From assembly GCA_009917455.1 (NCBI GenBank), contig QZDS01000017.1, forward strand, positions 1 through 64,000: a stretch of DNA of 64,000 nt, given 5' to 3'. Shown here in pieces: positions 1 through 7,352 of this stretch; position 1 is the first letter of the stretch; each line of letters begins with the position of its first letter. Origin of the DNA: a bacterium 1xD8-48. Its GTDB lineage: Bacteria > Bacillota > Clostridia > Lachnospirales > Lachnospiraceae. The notes beneath the pieces are model-generated. The model had not been told where the DNA came from. It saw only the letters and a list, made by a program, of their open reading frames with translations, and ran no database searches. A program made the translations under genes and the position numbers.

Positions 1-691
1 AAATAAGGTCGGCAAGTTTGATACGGTTATCGTCATCCATAAAAGTCATCCTCCTTTTTGATGACTTTATAGTAACAAATTTAATGTCCCATAATCTGGA
101 CTTTAATTTCCCATCACCCCATTTCCTGACTAACACCAAAAGAATATCTTTTAGAAAATACTGTCTTTCCTTTTCCTGCCGGTCAATATAAATATGATAA
201 ATTATATAATTTGCTCTTCCATAAGGAAGAAAGGACATTTCGTCTGTTTCCAGCTGGTCGGCAAGATGAAAGGTACGGATAATATCAGAGGTAAATAATC
301 TGTTATTCAGTTCTGTTTCTTTTTGTTTCAGTTCTATAATATTATCTACCAGATTTTTAAGAGTGACTAAATCCACAGGTTTTAAAAGATAAGAGTAAGC
401 GGACAGATTAATTGCTTTCTGGGCGTATTCAAACTCTGCATAACCGCTTAAAATTACCCATTTTATAGAGGAAGAAATCTCCTGACAGGCTTCCAAAACC
501 TCCAGACCATTCATAAGAGGCATACGGATATCAAGAAAAACCAAATCCGGCGGAAGCTTTTTTACCTGTTCAACCGTTGCTTTTCCGTTTATCGCATGCA
601 TATACATATGCTCTCCGGGATATAGTTCTTCAAGCATGGACTGCAGACTTAAGCGTATCATTTTTTCATCATCAGCAATAAGTATAAACAT
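1..691 (-). CDS. YesN-type response regulator, partial (C-terminus off the window)
   Basis: The gene starts at ATG 689-691 and reads without a stop to the left window edge, so about 230 residues are visible. The N-terminus is a CheY-like receiver: an acidic DDE cluster at residues 7-9, a phospho-acceptor Asp in VFLDIRMP near residue 49, and a conserved Lys in YLLKPVD near residue 101. The linker after the receiver fits the long YesN/AraC class, in which a C-terminal HTH_18 domain binds DNA; that domain would lie beyond the edge and is inferred. The start is one base after the kinase stop (TGA-A-ATG), so the two form an operon. The likely role is activating the divergent sugar importer at 4.2 kb. 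The upstream insertion in the kinase gene may be polar on it. Confidence 0.85.
   Translation of the reverse strand, partial: MFILIADDEKMIRLSLQSMLEELYPGEHMYMHAINGKATVEQVKKLPPDLVFLDIRMPLMNGLEVLEACQEISSSIKWVILSGYAEFEYAQKAINLSAYSYLLKPVDLVTLKNLVDNIIELKQKETELNNRLFTSDIIRTFHLADQLETDEMSFLPYGRANYIIYHIYIDRQEKERQYFLKDILLVLVRKWGDGKLKSRLWDIKFVTIKSSKRRMTFMDDDNRIKLADLI
38..55 (-). promoter_or_regulatory. possible internal ribosome site and in-frame ATG in the response regulator
   Basis: A perfect AGGAGG (50-55, minus strand) precedes an ATG at 38-40 by 9 nt. That ATG is in the same frame as the response regulator, about 217 codons in. It could allow separate translation of the C-terminal part, or be coincidence. 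Confidence 0.25.
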
Positions 692-692
692 T

Positions 693-1331
693 TCAGTCGC
701 CTTCTTTCTTTTGAGGAATCATAATTGTACATTTAGACGGTTTGTCCATACCGCCCCGGATAATGAAAAAGGAGTTAGGAGAAAAAATTGCCAGACGTTC
801 TTCAATACTTTTTAGACCAACTCTTTTATAGGACTTATTTTCAATAAAAGGAAGTCCGCTGTTAATTACATTAATCAGTATAAATTTATCGCCATTATAC
901 CCGGATGCCATAACTGCAGATAATTGGATGATTTCGTTTCCGTCGGAGGGTTCCAATCCGTGAACAATTGCATTTTCAACCAGAGGCTGAACCAGGAGCT
1001 TTGGAATTTCAAATTCTTCCAGACCCGGCTCTATATAAATCTGAAATTCCAGCCTCTCGTCAAACCGTGTCTTCTGGAGAAAAAGATAATCCCTGATAAA
1101 ATCAAATTCCTGTTTAATCGTACTGTTAAAGTTATGTTCACAGGTATAACGAAACATTTTGGAAAGGCTGATAATGGATTGTTCCAGCCCTGTTCTGTCT
1201 CCCAGACGGTTAAGTGCAATCAGGAGATTGAGCACGTTATGAAGAAAATGCGGATTTATTTCCGCCTGCAGGGCCTGATATTCCGCTGCCTTTTGTTCCA
1301 TTTGGAATTTATATTCTTTATCTATATGAAA
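693..1331 (-). pseudogene. YesM-type sensor histidine kinase, 3' part (split by IS)
   Basis: This is the kinase half of a two-component sensor. It shows the HPK7-type phospho-acceptor motif INPHFLHN, the N box LVENAIVHGL and the G box VGLKSIEERL, which define a His_kinase/HATPase_c pair. The visible coding part runs from the IS junction through an internal ATG at 1301 (202 residues after that ATG) to TGA 693-695. No ribosome site precedes ATG 1301, so expression of this half is doubtful. With the 5' part at 2800-3920 it rebuilds a kinase of about 583 residues, the normal YesM length. It lacks its own membrane and HAMP segments, so it cannot signal on its own. Confidence 0.9.
1324..1331. repeat. 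target-site duplication, left copy (ATATGAAA)
   Basis: ATATGAAA directly abuts the left inverted repeat and recurs directly after the right end at 2800-2807. An 8-bp duplication is within the range known for IS4-family elements. Confidence 0.93.
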
Positions 1332-1353
1332 ACACCACTTTACAAGTTTTTAA
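1332..1353 (+). repeat. left terminal inverted repeat of the IS
   Basis: It reads ACACCACTTTACAA then GTTTTTAA, and matches the reverse complement of the right end at 20 of 22 positions. Confidence 0.92.
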
Positions 1354-1360
1354 CAAAAAG

Positions 1361-1446
1361 TGCCGTATGAAGCACTTTGGTGTATAATAAGTTTGCTAAC
1401 AATAAACACGAAAGTGAGTGAACTCATACGGCAAACTTATTATACA
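1361..1446 (+). promoter_or_regulatory. IS leader with two overlapping, mutually exclusive inverted repeats
   Basis: Arm 1381-1396 (TGTATAATAAGTTTGC) is the perfect 16-bp reverse complement of 1431-1446. Arm 1361-1370 (TGCCGTATGA) is the perfect 10-bp reverse complement of 1424-1433. The right arms share 1431-1433 and the stems cross, so only one can form fully. A TATAAT box lies in the 16-bp arm at 1383-1388. The arrangement lies upstream of the transposase and may limit its expression, as leader hairpins do in IS10 and IS50; the function is inferred. Confidence 0.6.
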
Positions 1447-1502
1447 ACAAAAAATACATAATCGGTAGGCTTTATCGATATTTTTATATTTATTTTTCCA
1501 TA

Positions 1503-2783
1503 TTGTCAGCGCCTACGGCTGAAACGCTTTTCCTGCTCGTGCTATCCATGCTGGCGATGGAATCTGCAGGTTCCATCCGGTCCCTGTACCGGCATTTTCT
1601 GGCGGGCATAACATCAAAGTCCCTGAATGCATTCTATTATGCCTGCTCCTATGCCAAAGTTGACCTTTCGGGTTTTATGAATGCTACGGCAAAACTGGCT
1701 TTGGGACTGATTCCCGACAGCCTGAAGTCCCAGCCGGTATTCCTCTGCATAGATGACACCATGGTCTCGAAATTCGGAAAGAAGTTCGAGGATATCTCCA
1801 AACTGTTCGACCATGCTGCACATAATGGCTCCAATTATCTGAATGGGCACTGTTTTGTCAGTGTTATGCTCTGCATCCCGGTATGGAATAAAAACAGGAT
1901 ATCCTACCTCTCCATCCCTCCTGGCTACCGCATGTGGCGGAAAGAAAAAGGCTCCAAACTGGAGCTTGCCGCTTCCATGGTCCGGCAGGTGATGCCGGAA
2001 TTCAGGGATAAGAAAAATGTCATCATCCTTTGTGACAGCTGGTATGTAAAACAGAACCTGGTGTCCATAGTAGACGAATATGAAAACCTTGACCTGATCG
2101 GCAATGCAAGGTCTGACTCTGTCATCTATGACCTTCCGCCTGCCCCTACCGGCAGAAAGGGCAGACCGCCAAAACATGGCCGCCGCCTGTCCATATATGA
2201 GGACTTTATCCTGTCTGCGGAGAAGATCGGGGACTATTTTACCGGAAGCCGCCGTGTATTGACCAACATCTTTGGGGCAAGGCAGGTGCAGGCGTATGTG
2301 ACCGCCGCCGATAAAGAGGATGGCACCAGAAGAGTGTTTTTCAGTACTATTTTTCCCGCCCAGCTGCAGATCTTCTGCGCCTGGCAGGAAAAATTACCCC
2401 TGAACCGCACCGGAAGTGACTGGATGCAGTATATCCCCCTGTTCCTTTACTCATTCAGATGGAACATCGAGGTAAGCTATTATGAGCAGAAGACCTTCTG
2501 GTCCTTATGCGGATACATGGTACGCAGCCGGAAGGGGATCGAGATGATGGTCAACCTTATCAATATCAGCTATTGTGCAATGAAACTGCTTCCATATAAG
2601 GAAGAAACATTTTCACAGTACCGGAATGTCAGTGTTCAGGAATTCCGGTTTGCTCTCAGCGGACAGATACGCCAGCAGATATTTTATGTAAACTTGGTGC
2701 AAAACATCGAAACCTACATAAAATCAAATGTTATTTCTGAGGCCTTGAAACATCTATGCTGGAAACAGAGTTCTTACTTATAA
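1503..2783 (+). CDS. IS4-family transposase
   Basis: This DDE transposase catalyses cut-and-paste movement of the element. It is 426 residues from the TTG at 1503. The first catalytic Asp is in CIDDTMVSKFG (near residue 84), the second in ILCDSWY (near 178). The glutamate lies in YSFRWNIEVSYYEQK, which fits the IS4-family Y(2)R(3)E(6)K signature exactly. The stop overlaps the right terminal repeat. The true start is uncertain: the frame stays open upstream to a TGA at 1419-1421, but no ATG or good ribosome site is seen, which could reflect deliberately weak translation. No internal stop or frameshift was found. Confidence 0.92.
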   Translation: MSAPTAETLFLLVLSMLAMESAGSIRSLYRHFLAGITSKSLNAFYYACSYAKVDLSGFMNATAKLALGLIPDSLKSQPVFLCIDDTMVSKFGKKFEDISKLFDHAAHNGSNYLNGHCFVSVMLCIPVWNKNRISYLSIPPGYRMWRKEKGSKLELAASMVRQVMPEFRDKKNVIILCDSWYVKQNLVSIVDEYENLDLIGNARSDSVIYDLPPAPTGRKGRPPKHGRRLSIYEDFILSAEKIGDYFTGSRRVLTNIFGARQVQAYVTAADKEDGTRRVFFSTIFPAQLQIFCAWQEKLPLNRTGSDWMQYIPLFLYSFRWNIEVSYYEQKTFWSLCGYMVRSRKGIEMMVNLINISYCAMKLLPYKEETFSQYRNVSVQEFRFALSGQIRQQIFYVNLVQNIETYIKSNVISEALKHLCWKQSSYL

Positions 2784-2799
2784 AGTTGTAAAGTGGTGT
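2778..2799 (-). repeat. right terminal inverted repeat of the IS
   Basis: Read on the minus strand it is ACACCACTTTACAA then CTTTATAA. It supplies the stop codon (2778-2780) that truncates the interrupted kinase. Confidence 0.92.
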
Positions 2800-2807
2800 A
2801 TATGAAA
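2800..2807. repeat. target-site duplication, right copy (ATATGAAA)
   Basis: Second copy of the 8-bp duplication flanking the IS; see the left copy at 1324-1331. Confidence 0.93.
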
Positions 2808-3920
2808 ATTAATCTTCTGTATCATATCATTAAGATTAACAGCTATGGATTTAATTTCCAAAATACTGCATTTATCGGTATCACATTGAATGTGAGAATC
2901 TCCCGCATGATATTTTTCCATTGTAGAGAGAACCGGTTCAACAGAGTTTCTGATACTGTTGGAGGTGCGATGAAAAATTATTCCCGCCATAAGTATCATT
3001 ATCAGATAAAACAAAAAAACAATTCCGGTAGCATATAGAAGACTGCTATATAAATCATATCTGGATGATAAATAGTGAAAAGTAAAACGAAAATTTTTAT
3101 CTGTGTAGGAATACAAATCATAGCTTCTGGTCAGCATATTTTTGTTTTTTTTGTCTGTTTTGAGAGTATACAGAACAGAAATCAATTCATTATTTGTCGA
3201 AAAAAGAAGTTCATTTTGAGGAGATTCCAGAAAAATCCCGGAATAACTTCCAATGGAAATATCCTTTAAAGATTCAAAAATAAAATCCAGAGAAATGTCC
3301 AGAATTTCATATCCTACAACGATTCGTTTATCTATATTCTTTACTGTCCTTATCATGGAAATCGTATGCTCTTCCTGTGAGGTTTCGGAGGGAACATACA
3401 AAACTACCCGGTTATTTTCCTGTAATTGCTGATACCAGTCTGAATCCTTATAGTTGTAGTCTTCTACCACCTGAAGGGTATCATATTTTTTTACATAAAA
3501 TAAAAGATTCTGGTTCATATTATTCGGAATAAAGCCTACGCCTGAAATACTGTTTCCAAGCAGAGTCATCCGGTTATTGAGAGTTTTATTATAAGCCTGT
3601 ACGTATTGAGTATAGGCTACGTAATTTTCTTTATAATCTTTCTTGTTTAAGAAATAATACAAATTTGAAAATTCCGTATCAAACAGATAAGTAAGGGAAA
3701 GACCGGAATTCGCATTTATATGGTTAACGAGGTGAGATGAGAGAATATTCATCGTATTCCGGTATTCCTTTTCCTGAGATTTTACCGTTACCTGTGAGTA
3801 ACAGAAAAACAAAATTAAAATCAGGATAAAGGAAGGAATCAAAAATGACACGATAAATGCAAGCATGAAAGATAATTTTAGAGATTGGTGTCTTTTAAGC
3901 TTCCTTTTCAGTTCCTCCAT
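2800..3920 (-). pseudogene. YesM-type sensor histidine kinase, 5' part (split by IS)
   Basis: The chosen start is ATG 3918-3920 (MEELKRKL), preceded by GGAGG at 5 nt; an ATG further upstream at 3968 has no ribosome site. It encodes about 374 kinase residues: a first membrane segment at about 17-40, an extracellular sensing region, a second membrane segment near 300-320, and a HAMP-like linker (NSIRNSVEPVLSTM). Translation then runs into the IS and stops after six foreign residues (HHFTTL). The stump would be a membrane sensor without a kinase domain. In the uninterrupted gene it would sense a sugar signal and phosphorylate the downstream response regulator. Confidence 0.9.
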
Positions 3921-3967
3921 AAAAACCTCCATACTTCGTAAAACAGTAGCCATATATTTTAGATACA

Positions 3968-3997
3968 ATTATATGCACAATAAAAATAGTTTGTCAA
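3968..3997 (-). promoter_or_regulatory. sigma-A promoter of the kinase/regulator operon
   Basis: On the minus strand TTGACA (3992-3997) is followed 18 nt later by TATAAT (3968-3973), both perfect consensus. The predicted transcript starts near 3961, leaving a leader of about 40 nt before the ATG at 3920. Confidence 0.8.
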
Positions 3998-4029
3998 TTT
4001 AATTAAAAAATATATTTATATCACAAAAA

Positions 4030-4070
4030 AAAGTACAATTTGCATAAAAAAACAGACCTCTTGGTACTTT
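4030..4070 (+). promoter_or_regulatory. candidate operator (inverted repeat) upstream of the sugar importer
   Basis: AAAGTAC (4030-4036) and GTACTTT (4064-4070) form a 7-bp inverted repeat. A -10-like TATGAT follows at 4076-4081 with no good -35. A weak promoter that needs an activator would fit a YesN-controlled operon, but binding is inferred. Confidence 0.35.
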
Positions 4071-4171
4071 CTTATTATGATAACATGAAATTACCGTAAA
4101 ATTTTCCGTAATTATTCTACGCAGATTATGTGAAAGCAAAGTCTGTGCCAGTAAAAAGAAAGGATGGTATT

Positions 4172-5536
4172 ATGAAAAAGTACACAAAGAAACTGATTGC
4201 TTTATTATGCGGAGTTACTATGACTGTTTCATTACTTACAGGATGTGGGCAGGATGGAAATTCCTCAGAAACTTCTCAAACGGATAATCAGACACAGGAA
4301 GCTCCCGAAGTCGATAATGAGAGTAATATTCCGGCAGAGTCTTCGTCTTCCTCTGATGTGGTTTTAGAGGTTGAAACCGGTCTTACAGGTGAAAGACTGG
4401 ATGGACTGCAGGCTCTTATGAATCAGTTTACAGAAGAAAGCGGTATTGGTATTGAACTGATTTCGCCTGGTGACGATTATGAAAATGTAATGAAAACGAG
4501 AATGGCTTCCGGTGATTTACCGGATTTATGGGAAACACACGGATGGAGTACTACAAGATATGCGGAATATCTTACGCCTTTAAATGACGAGCCCTGGCTT
4601 TCAAAAGTAAAAGAGTCCATTAAAAAGACTGTTACCGACCCGGAAGGAAATGTTTATACAGCTCCCCTCTCTATTGACCCTGCATCGATTTGCTATAACA
4701 GGGAAATATTTGAGGAAGCAGGAGTAGATGCAACAACAATCCGTACATGGGCAGATTTTGAAGCAGCCTGCGATAAAATCTTGGCAACAGGAAAGATTCC
4801 CGTATATGTCGGAGGCAAGTCTGTAAATAATATCGCTAATTTGTTTGAAGTTACAGCACCCGGATTTCTGACCAACGAAGATGTATCTGACAATCAGGGT
4901 ACGGCTTTACTTGACGGTTCTTTTGACTGGGAGGCAAAATGGGGTCCTATTGCAGAAATGCTTGATAACTGGCAGCAGAAAGGATATTTTAATTCCGACA
5001 TTCTTACTGCAAGCGATGATGCGGCCATTCAGGCTCTGGCAAACGGTGAAGGCGCAATTGTAATAAGCGGAAATCATACGATTATACAGGCTCTTAGTTA
5101 TAATCCGGACGCAAGACTTGGCATAATGGCAATTCCTTCTCCTAACGAAGGAGGAAAGCTCTACGTGAGTTCAGGTGAAGGTACCTGCTTCGGGATGTGG
5201 AAAGACAGCGAACATCCTGATGAGTGCAGAAAGCTTCTTGAGTTTTTGACAAGAGATGATATTTCCGTACAGGTTGCTACCATTGACGGTAAAATTCCAG
5301 CAATGGAAGGCGTGGCAAATGATGACGAATATGTAACCAAGGAATTTAATATTATGATGGACGCTTTTGGCGACGATTTGATATTTGTTAATTACTTTGA
5401 CCGAGTATATCTTCCCAGCGGTATGTGGAATGACATGGGAGTATCCGGAAATGAAATATTTATGAATCCCGGGCAGGGAATTGATAAATGTGTTGAGACA
5501 ATTAAAACTGCTTATGAAGAAAAAATATCTCAATAA
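4172..5536 (+). CDS. sugar ABC transporter, extracellular substrate-binding lipoprotein
   Basis: This is a 454-residue solute-binding protein of the CUT1 (MalE/UgpB-like) class. It has a lipoprotein signal peptide with lipobox LLTGC and Cys25, then a Ser/Asn/Glu-rich linker to about residue 65. ATG 4172 is preferred over an in-frame start 42 nt upstream because AAAGGATG lies just before it and the signal peptide begins there. It should capture an oligosaccharide outside the membrane and deliver it to the two permeases. No ATPase gene is present; CUT1 systems of Firmicutes often share an MsmK-type ATPase encoded elsewhere. It faces the kinase operon divergently. Confidence 0.9.
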   Translation: MKKYTKKLIALLCGVTMTVSLLTGCGQDGNSSETSQTDNQTQEAPEVDNESNIPAESSSSSDVVLEVETGLTGERLDGLQALMNQFTEESGIGIELISPGDDYENVMKTRMASGDLPDLWETHGWSTTRYAEYLTPLNDEPWLSKVKESIKKTVTDPEGNVYTAPLSIDPASICYNREIFEEAGVDATTIRTWADFEAACDKILATGKIPVYVGGKSVNNIANLFEVTAPGFLTNEDVSDNQGTALLDGSFDWEAKWGPIAEMLDNWQQKGYFNSDILTASDDAAIQALANGEGAIVISGNHTIIQALSYNPDARLGIMAIPSPNEGGKLYVSSGEGTCFGMWKDSEHPDECRKLLEFLTRDDISVQVATIDGKIPAMEGVANDDEYVTKEFNIMMDAFGDDLIFVNYFDRVYLPSGMWNDMGVSGNEIFMNPGQGIDKCVETIKTAYEEKISQ

Positions 5537-5555
5537 CTCATTTTTAAGGTATTTT

Positions 5556-5587
5556 TACAGGGCGTCGGCTGCTGCCAGCGCCCTGTA
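5556..5587 (+). terminator. intercistronic hairpin after the binding-protein gene
   Basis: TACAGGGCG (5556-5564) pairs perfectly with CGCCCTGTA (5579-5587) around a 14-nt loop. No T-run follows immediately, so it is more likely an RNA-stabilising or partial attenuation hairpin that keeps the binding protein in excess over the permeases. Confidence 0.6.
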
Positions 5588-5641
5588 TGATACTTACTGT
5601 ATATTTTTAAAGCCGCAGTGGAAAGGCATGGTAATTTTAAT

Positions 5642-6511
5642 ATGAAAAAAAGATATCTTCGAATGAATCTGTTTTATATCCCTGCATTACTTCTTATTCT
5701 ATTCTTTGTTCTGGGACCATTAGCCGAAGCCTTTAGAATTTCTTTTACACAGTGGAACGGATATTCTCAGGATTATAAATATGTAGGATTTAAAAATTAT
5801 CTAAAATTATTTACTGACAGCAATTTTCTGACTTCTTTCCGTAATACCATTATTTATGGATTTGGAAGCACACTTTTGCAAAATCTTCTTGGGCTTGCTT
5901 ATGCCGTATTTTTAAATTCAAAATTTAAAGGCCATGAAATTGTTCGTACTTTTATTTATATGCCTGTTATGATTTCAAGTTTGATTATGGGTTATATTAT
6001 TTACTTTTTTGTTCAGTATAATCATGGTATTTTCAATGAAATTACAGGTTTGTTTGGAATGGCGCCCATAGACTGGATGGCATCCGGAAACAGAGGTGTA
6101 ATTATAATTACATTAATGAATTCCTGGCAGTATGTAGGAATTGCCATGGTTATTTATATGGCCGGTTTACAGAATATCCCGGCTATGTATCTGGAAGCGG
6201 CTGAAATTGACGGAGCTACTTCCTGGCAGAGATTTCGGCATATTACTTTTCCACTACTACTTCCATCCATTTCCTCGGCAGTTGTATTGAATCTGATTGG
6301 AGGATTAAAACTTTATGATGTAATTGTATCTCTTTCAGGAGGAGGACCGGGATTTTCAACGCATTCCCTTGCTTCTTATGTAAGCAATCAGTATTTTAAG
6401 GCACAGAACGCAGGTTATTCTGCCTCTGTCGGTATCTTTACCTTTTTATTCATTATGGCAGTTTCCAATATTTTCACAACCTATTTTAATAAGAAAGAGG
6501 TGGATATGTAA
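5642..6511 (+). CDS. sugar ABC transporter permease, MalF/UgpA-like
   Basis: This is a 289-residue inner-membrane permease of a CUT1 importer, with about six hydrophobic segments. The EAA loop that contacts the ATPase is visible as EAAEIDGATSWQRF near residue 180. ATG 5642 (MKKRYLRM) is chosen; a GTG at 5618 in the same frame is possible, and no strong ribosome site separates the two. Its stop TAA shares one base with the ATG of the next permease, so the pair is translationally coupled. Confidence 0.9.
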   Translation: MKKRYLRMNLFYIPALLLILFFVLGPLAEAFRISFTQWNGYSQDYKYVGFKNYLKLFTDSNFLTSFRNTIIYGFGSTLLQNLLGLAYAVFLNSKFKGHEIVRTFIYMPVMISSLIMGYIIYFFVQYNHGIFNEITGLFGMAPIDWMASGNRGVIIITLMNSWQYVGIAMVIYMAGLQNIPAMYLEAAEIDGATSWQRFRHITFPLLLPSISSAVVLNLIGGLKLYDVIVSLSGGGPGFSTHSLASYVSNQYFKAQNAGYSASVGIFTFLFIMAVSNIFTTYFNKKEVDM

Positions 6512-7347
6512 TGAAAAATAAAATAAAAAAGGAAGTTAAAAAAGACTGGTGGAAATATTTTTTGGGAATTGCAATCATCATTTTTCATATTCTTCCTATT
6601 TATGTACTGATTGTTATGTCATTTAAGACCAAAACGGATACTTCTTCTTTGCTTTCTTTGCCCAAAAATATTTATACCGGAAATTATACAAAAGTTTTTG
6701 AAGCCGGAACGCTTCTCTCCGCGGTAAAAAATACCTTGATTATAACGGTCTGTGTGCTTCTCATTGAAATTGCAGTGGGCGGGCTTGCAGCTTATCCTCT
6801 TGCGCGGAATAAGAGCAAAGGAAATAATCTGGTAAAAGGCGTTATTTTAGGAATTATGATGATTCCTTCCTTAAGTATTCTGGTAGGTGTTTATTCTCTG
6901 CTTGTTTCCATACATGGAATTTCAACATTATGGGGAATTATTCTTGTCTCGGCAGCTTTTGGACTTCCTATGACAATTTATTTGTTTACCAATTTTATTT
7001 CAGCTATTCCTGTTTCTTTAGATGAGGCCAGTGCAATTGACGGATGCAGTGTTACACAGACTTTTTTCGCAATTATTCTGCCTCAGCTTAAGCCTGTCAC
7101 AGTAACCATTATTATACTAAACGGAGTGGGAATATGGAATGAATATGCCTACAGTTTGTATGTGTTGCAAAAACCAAAACTTTATACTCTGACATTAACC
7201 ATATCTCAATATTTTTCTACAGGAGGAAAAGATGTAAACGGCGCTGCCGCTGCTGCCAGTATTGCTATTTTTCCTTTGATTTTTGCTTATATATTCTTGC
7301 AAAAATATTTCATTCAGGGAACAATTGACAGTGCAGTGAAAGGATAA
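6511..7347 (+). CDS. sugar ABC transporter permease, MalG/UgpE-like
   Basis: This 278-residue CUT1 permease is the second subunit of the membrane channel. The EAA loop is visible as EASAIDGCSVTQTF near residue 172, and several long hydrophobic segments span the protein. The ATG overlaps the previous stop by one base (TAATG). The next gene begins 5 nt after its stop, which places the importer and the glycosidases in a single transcript. Confidence 0.9.
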   Translation: MKNKIKKEVKKDWWKYFLGIAIIIFHILPIYVLIVMSFKTKTDTSSLLSLPKNIYTGNYTKVFEAGTLLSAVKNTLIITVCVLLIEIAVGGLAAYPLARNKSKGNNLVKGVILGIMMIPSLSILVGVYSLLVSIHGISTLWGIILVSAAFGLPMTIYLFTNFISAIPVSLDEASAIDGCSVTQTFFAIILPQLKPVTVTIIILNGVGIWNEYAYSLYVLQKPKLYTLTLTISQYFSTGGKDVNGAAAAASIAIFPLIFAYIFLQKYFIQGTIDSAVKG

Positions 7348-7352
7348 ATATT

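Larger units (their letters stand above)
1332..2799 (+). mobile_element. IS4-family insertion sequence, 1468 bp, complete
   Basis: The element is bounded by inverted repeats that begin ACACCACTTTACAA on both ends (22 bp, 2 mismatches) and by the 8-bp duplication ATATGAAA. It carries one transposase gene that fills most of its length. It sits inside the sensor kinase gene; the element plus one duplication copy is 1476 bp (492 codons), and deleting that segment restores the kinase frame. Both ends, the duplication and the transposase frame look intact, so the insertion is probably recent and the element potentially active. Confidence 0.94.

Noticed and set aside
924..1370. 148-codon open frame on the plus strand
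   Set aside because: It is antisense to the kinase domain and crosses the IS junction; no ribosome site and no recognisable product.
1614..2177. 187-codon open frame on the minus strand inside the IS
   Set aside because: It is antisense to the transposase, which has complete DDE motifs; no start signal.
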